This document shows positions 5,057 through 5,919 of a stretch of 5,919 nucleotides of DNA, in pieces. The notes under the pieces were generated by a model that saw nothing but the letters and a program-made list of their open reading frames with translations, was not told the origin of the DNA and did not search any database. Origin of the DNA: Dehalococcoidia bacterium (GTDB taxonomy: Bacteria; Chloroflexota; Dehalococcoidia; SAR202; UBA826). How positions within the stretch are numbered: the first letter of the stretch is position 1; each line of letters begins with the position of its first letter. Location: positions 3,889 to 9,807 of the forward strand of contig DTSF01000194.1 in NCBI GenBank assembly GCA_012965485.1, read 5' to 3'. Both the position numbers and the translations under genes were made by a program.

Positions 5057-5919
5057 AAATTATCGTTCCTTGATCTTGGAAATTTGCAATATCTTCCCAC
5101 GTATACCCGAGCGTTTCAGTCAATATTTCTTCAGTATGTTGTCCTAACTCAGGAGCAGGCAATTTGGTTTCTATTGGAGTCTCACTATATTGAAACGGAG
5201 TTTGAAGGTATTTTACAGGACCCAGAGTTGGATGTTCAAAATCTATGATGTAGTTGTTCTGTACAACTTGAGGGTCGTCCGGAAGATCCCATATTGACTG
5301 CACTTTTTCCCATATGATGCCTTCGGATGAGTCCATTCTTTCAATCCAGTATGCTCTCGGTTTGGTGATGAAAACATCATCTAGTTTCCCAATCAGTTCC
5401 ACCCTATTTTCAGTTCTAACTCCCATATTGCTGTATCGTTCGTCTTCGTTCAAATCGGGTCTCTCAATTGCATCACAGAATGATGGCCAGTATCTATCAC
5501 TCTGGTTCATTGCAAATGCGATCCAGTGGTCATCAGCGCATTTGTAACAGTTCCAAAGGGGATTCCTAGCACTCTTTCGTTCCTGGCCTTCTGGTTGGTT
5601 TCCTGTTAGCAATGCCATCCCATAACGGTTGCCACCCAACCACATCATGCTTCCAAGATGAGATACATCAACTTTTTGCCCTTTACCTGTCTCTTTTTGA
5701 TTAACTAACGCACCCAAAATTCCATTACATAACATGATTCCAGAAATTTGGTCAGCGATACTTTGCAAGTTATAGGGGTTACCATCGTTTGGACCGGCCC
5801 ACCACAAGGAACCGGATCTGGCTTCACCAGTATAAGCGAATGCTGGTTTGCCCGAGTCTGGCCCGTTTGGACCATATCCGGTGGCTGCGCCATATATTAA
5901 CTTGGGGTTGATTTTAATT
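5055..5919 (-). CDS. CaiB/BaiF family (family III) CoA-transferase, N-terminus beyond the window
   Basis: About 287 C-terminal residues of a family III CoA-transferase, which moves CoA between carboxylic acids through an aspartyl-CoA mixed anhydride. The frame stays open to the window edge. Before the TTG codon at 5805-5807 the translation reads INPKLIYGAATGYGPNGP, then a segment ending in FAYTGEARSGS, matching the family 'NPRLIY.S..G+G..GP' and 'Q..SG' region. The true gene therefore extends beyond 5919; TTG is internal Leu, not a start. Downstream, IADQISGIMLCNGILGAL followed by TGKGQKVDVS holds the probable catalytic Asp (codon 5751-5753), aligned by eye to the Asp of formyl-CoA transferase. 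The small domain follows with CYKCADDHWIAFA and GRP-like DAIERPDLNEDERY, and the end carries PAPELGQHTEEIL before the terminal helix, all family hallmarks. Members are typically about 400 residues, so roughly 110 are missing. It is the first visible gene of an operon with the MBL-fold hydrolase. Confidence 0.92.
   Translation of the reverse strand, partial: IKINPKLIYGAATGYGPNGPDSGKPAFAYTGEARSGSLWWAGPNDGNPYNLQSIADQISGIMLCNGILGALVNQKETGKGQKVDVSHLGSMMWLGGNRYGMALLTGNQPEGQERKSARNPLWNCYKCADDHWIAFAMNQSDRYWPSFCDAIERPDLNEDERYSNMGVRTENRVELIGKLDDVFITKPRAYWIERMDSSEGIIWEKVQSIWDLPDDPQVVQNNYIIDFEHPTLGPVKYLQTPFQYSETPIETKLPAPELGQHTEEILTETLGYTWEDIANFQDQGTII

Noticed and set aside
5705..5893. 62-residue minus-strand ORF overlapping the CoA-transferase
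   Set aside because: It is out of frame with the CoA-transferase, whose own frame stays open across the whole region with family-typical residues. The short ORF has no recognisable features.
5055..5919. Possible frameshift or truncation of the CoA-transferase
   Set aside because: Manual reading from 5918 down to 5805 showed an uninterrupted frame joining the rest of the protein; only the window edge cuts it.

Overview
This 5.9 kb window comes from a compactly organised, moderately AT-rich bacterial genome. It holds seven protein genes, two of them cut by the window edges. The protein mix is an acetamidase/formamidase, a DinB/mycothiol-dependent maleylpyruvate isomerase-like protein, an SDR oxidoreductase, a CaiB/BaiF CoA-transferase and a metallo-beta-lactamase-fold hydrolase, together with a divergent PlsY-like acyltransferase and a CrtQ/HpnB-like glycosyltransferase. 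This resembles free-living environmental bacteria rich in catabolic paralogues, such as marine Chloroflexota of the SAR202 type. The taxonomic guess is inference only; the sequence carries no marker gene that fixes it.

Layout. Positions 1-225 (+) are the C-terminal end of an acetamidase/formamidase. It converges, with a 9-nt gap, on a minus-strand pair: an SDR oxidoreductase (1095-1973), whose end overlaps by 7 nt the start of a DinB/MDMPI-like protein (235-1101). A 214-nt divergent intergenic region (1974-2187) separates this pair from a plus-strand pair. That pair is a PlsY-like membrane acyltransferase (2191-2793) followed after 5 nt by a family 2 membrane glycosyltransferase (2799-3965). 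A 246-nt convergent intergenic region (3966-4211) follows. It holds an AT-rich hairpin, a weak candidate small ORF and a possible minus-strand terminator. The right side is a second minus-strand operon: a family III CoA-transferase (5055 to beyond 5919) followed by an MBL-fold hydrolase (4212-5045), whose Shine-Dalgarno overlaps the CoA-transferase stop codon.

How the genes may work together. The flanking minus-strand operons look catabolic: CoA activation, hydrolysis and redox steps on small organic acids or ring-derived compounds, with no substrate deducible from sequence. The central plus-strand pair looks envelope-directed. A CrtQ/HpnB-like glycosyltransferase next to a small polytopic acyltransferase recalls the glycosylate-then-acylate logic of carotenoid glycosyl esters (CrtQ/CrtO, CruC/CruD), although the acyltransferase here is PlsY-like. 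The PlsY-like protein departs from the canonical motifs at several positions, so it may not be the housekeeping glycerol-3-phosphate acyltransferase. I found no CRISPR array, rRNA, tRNA or insertion sequence.
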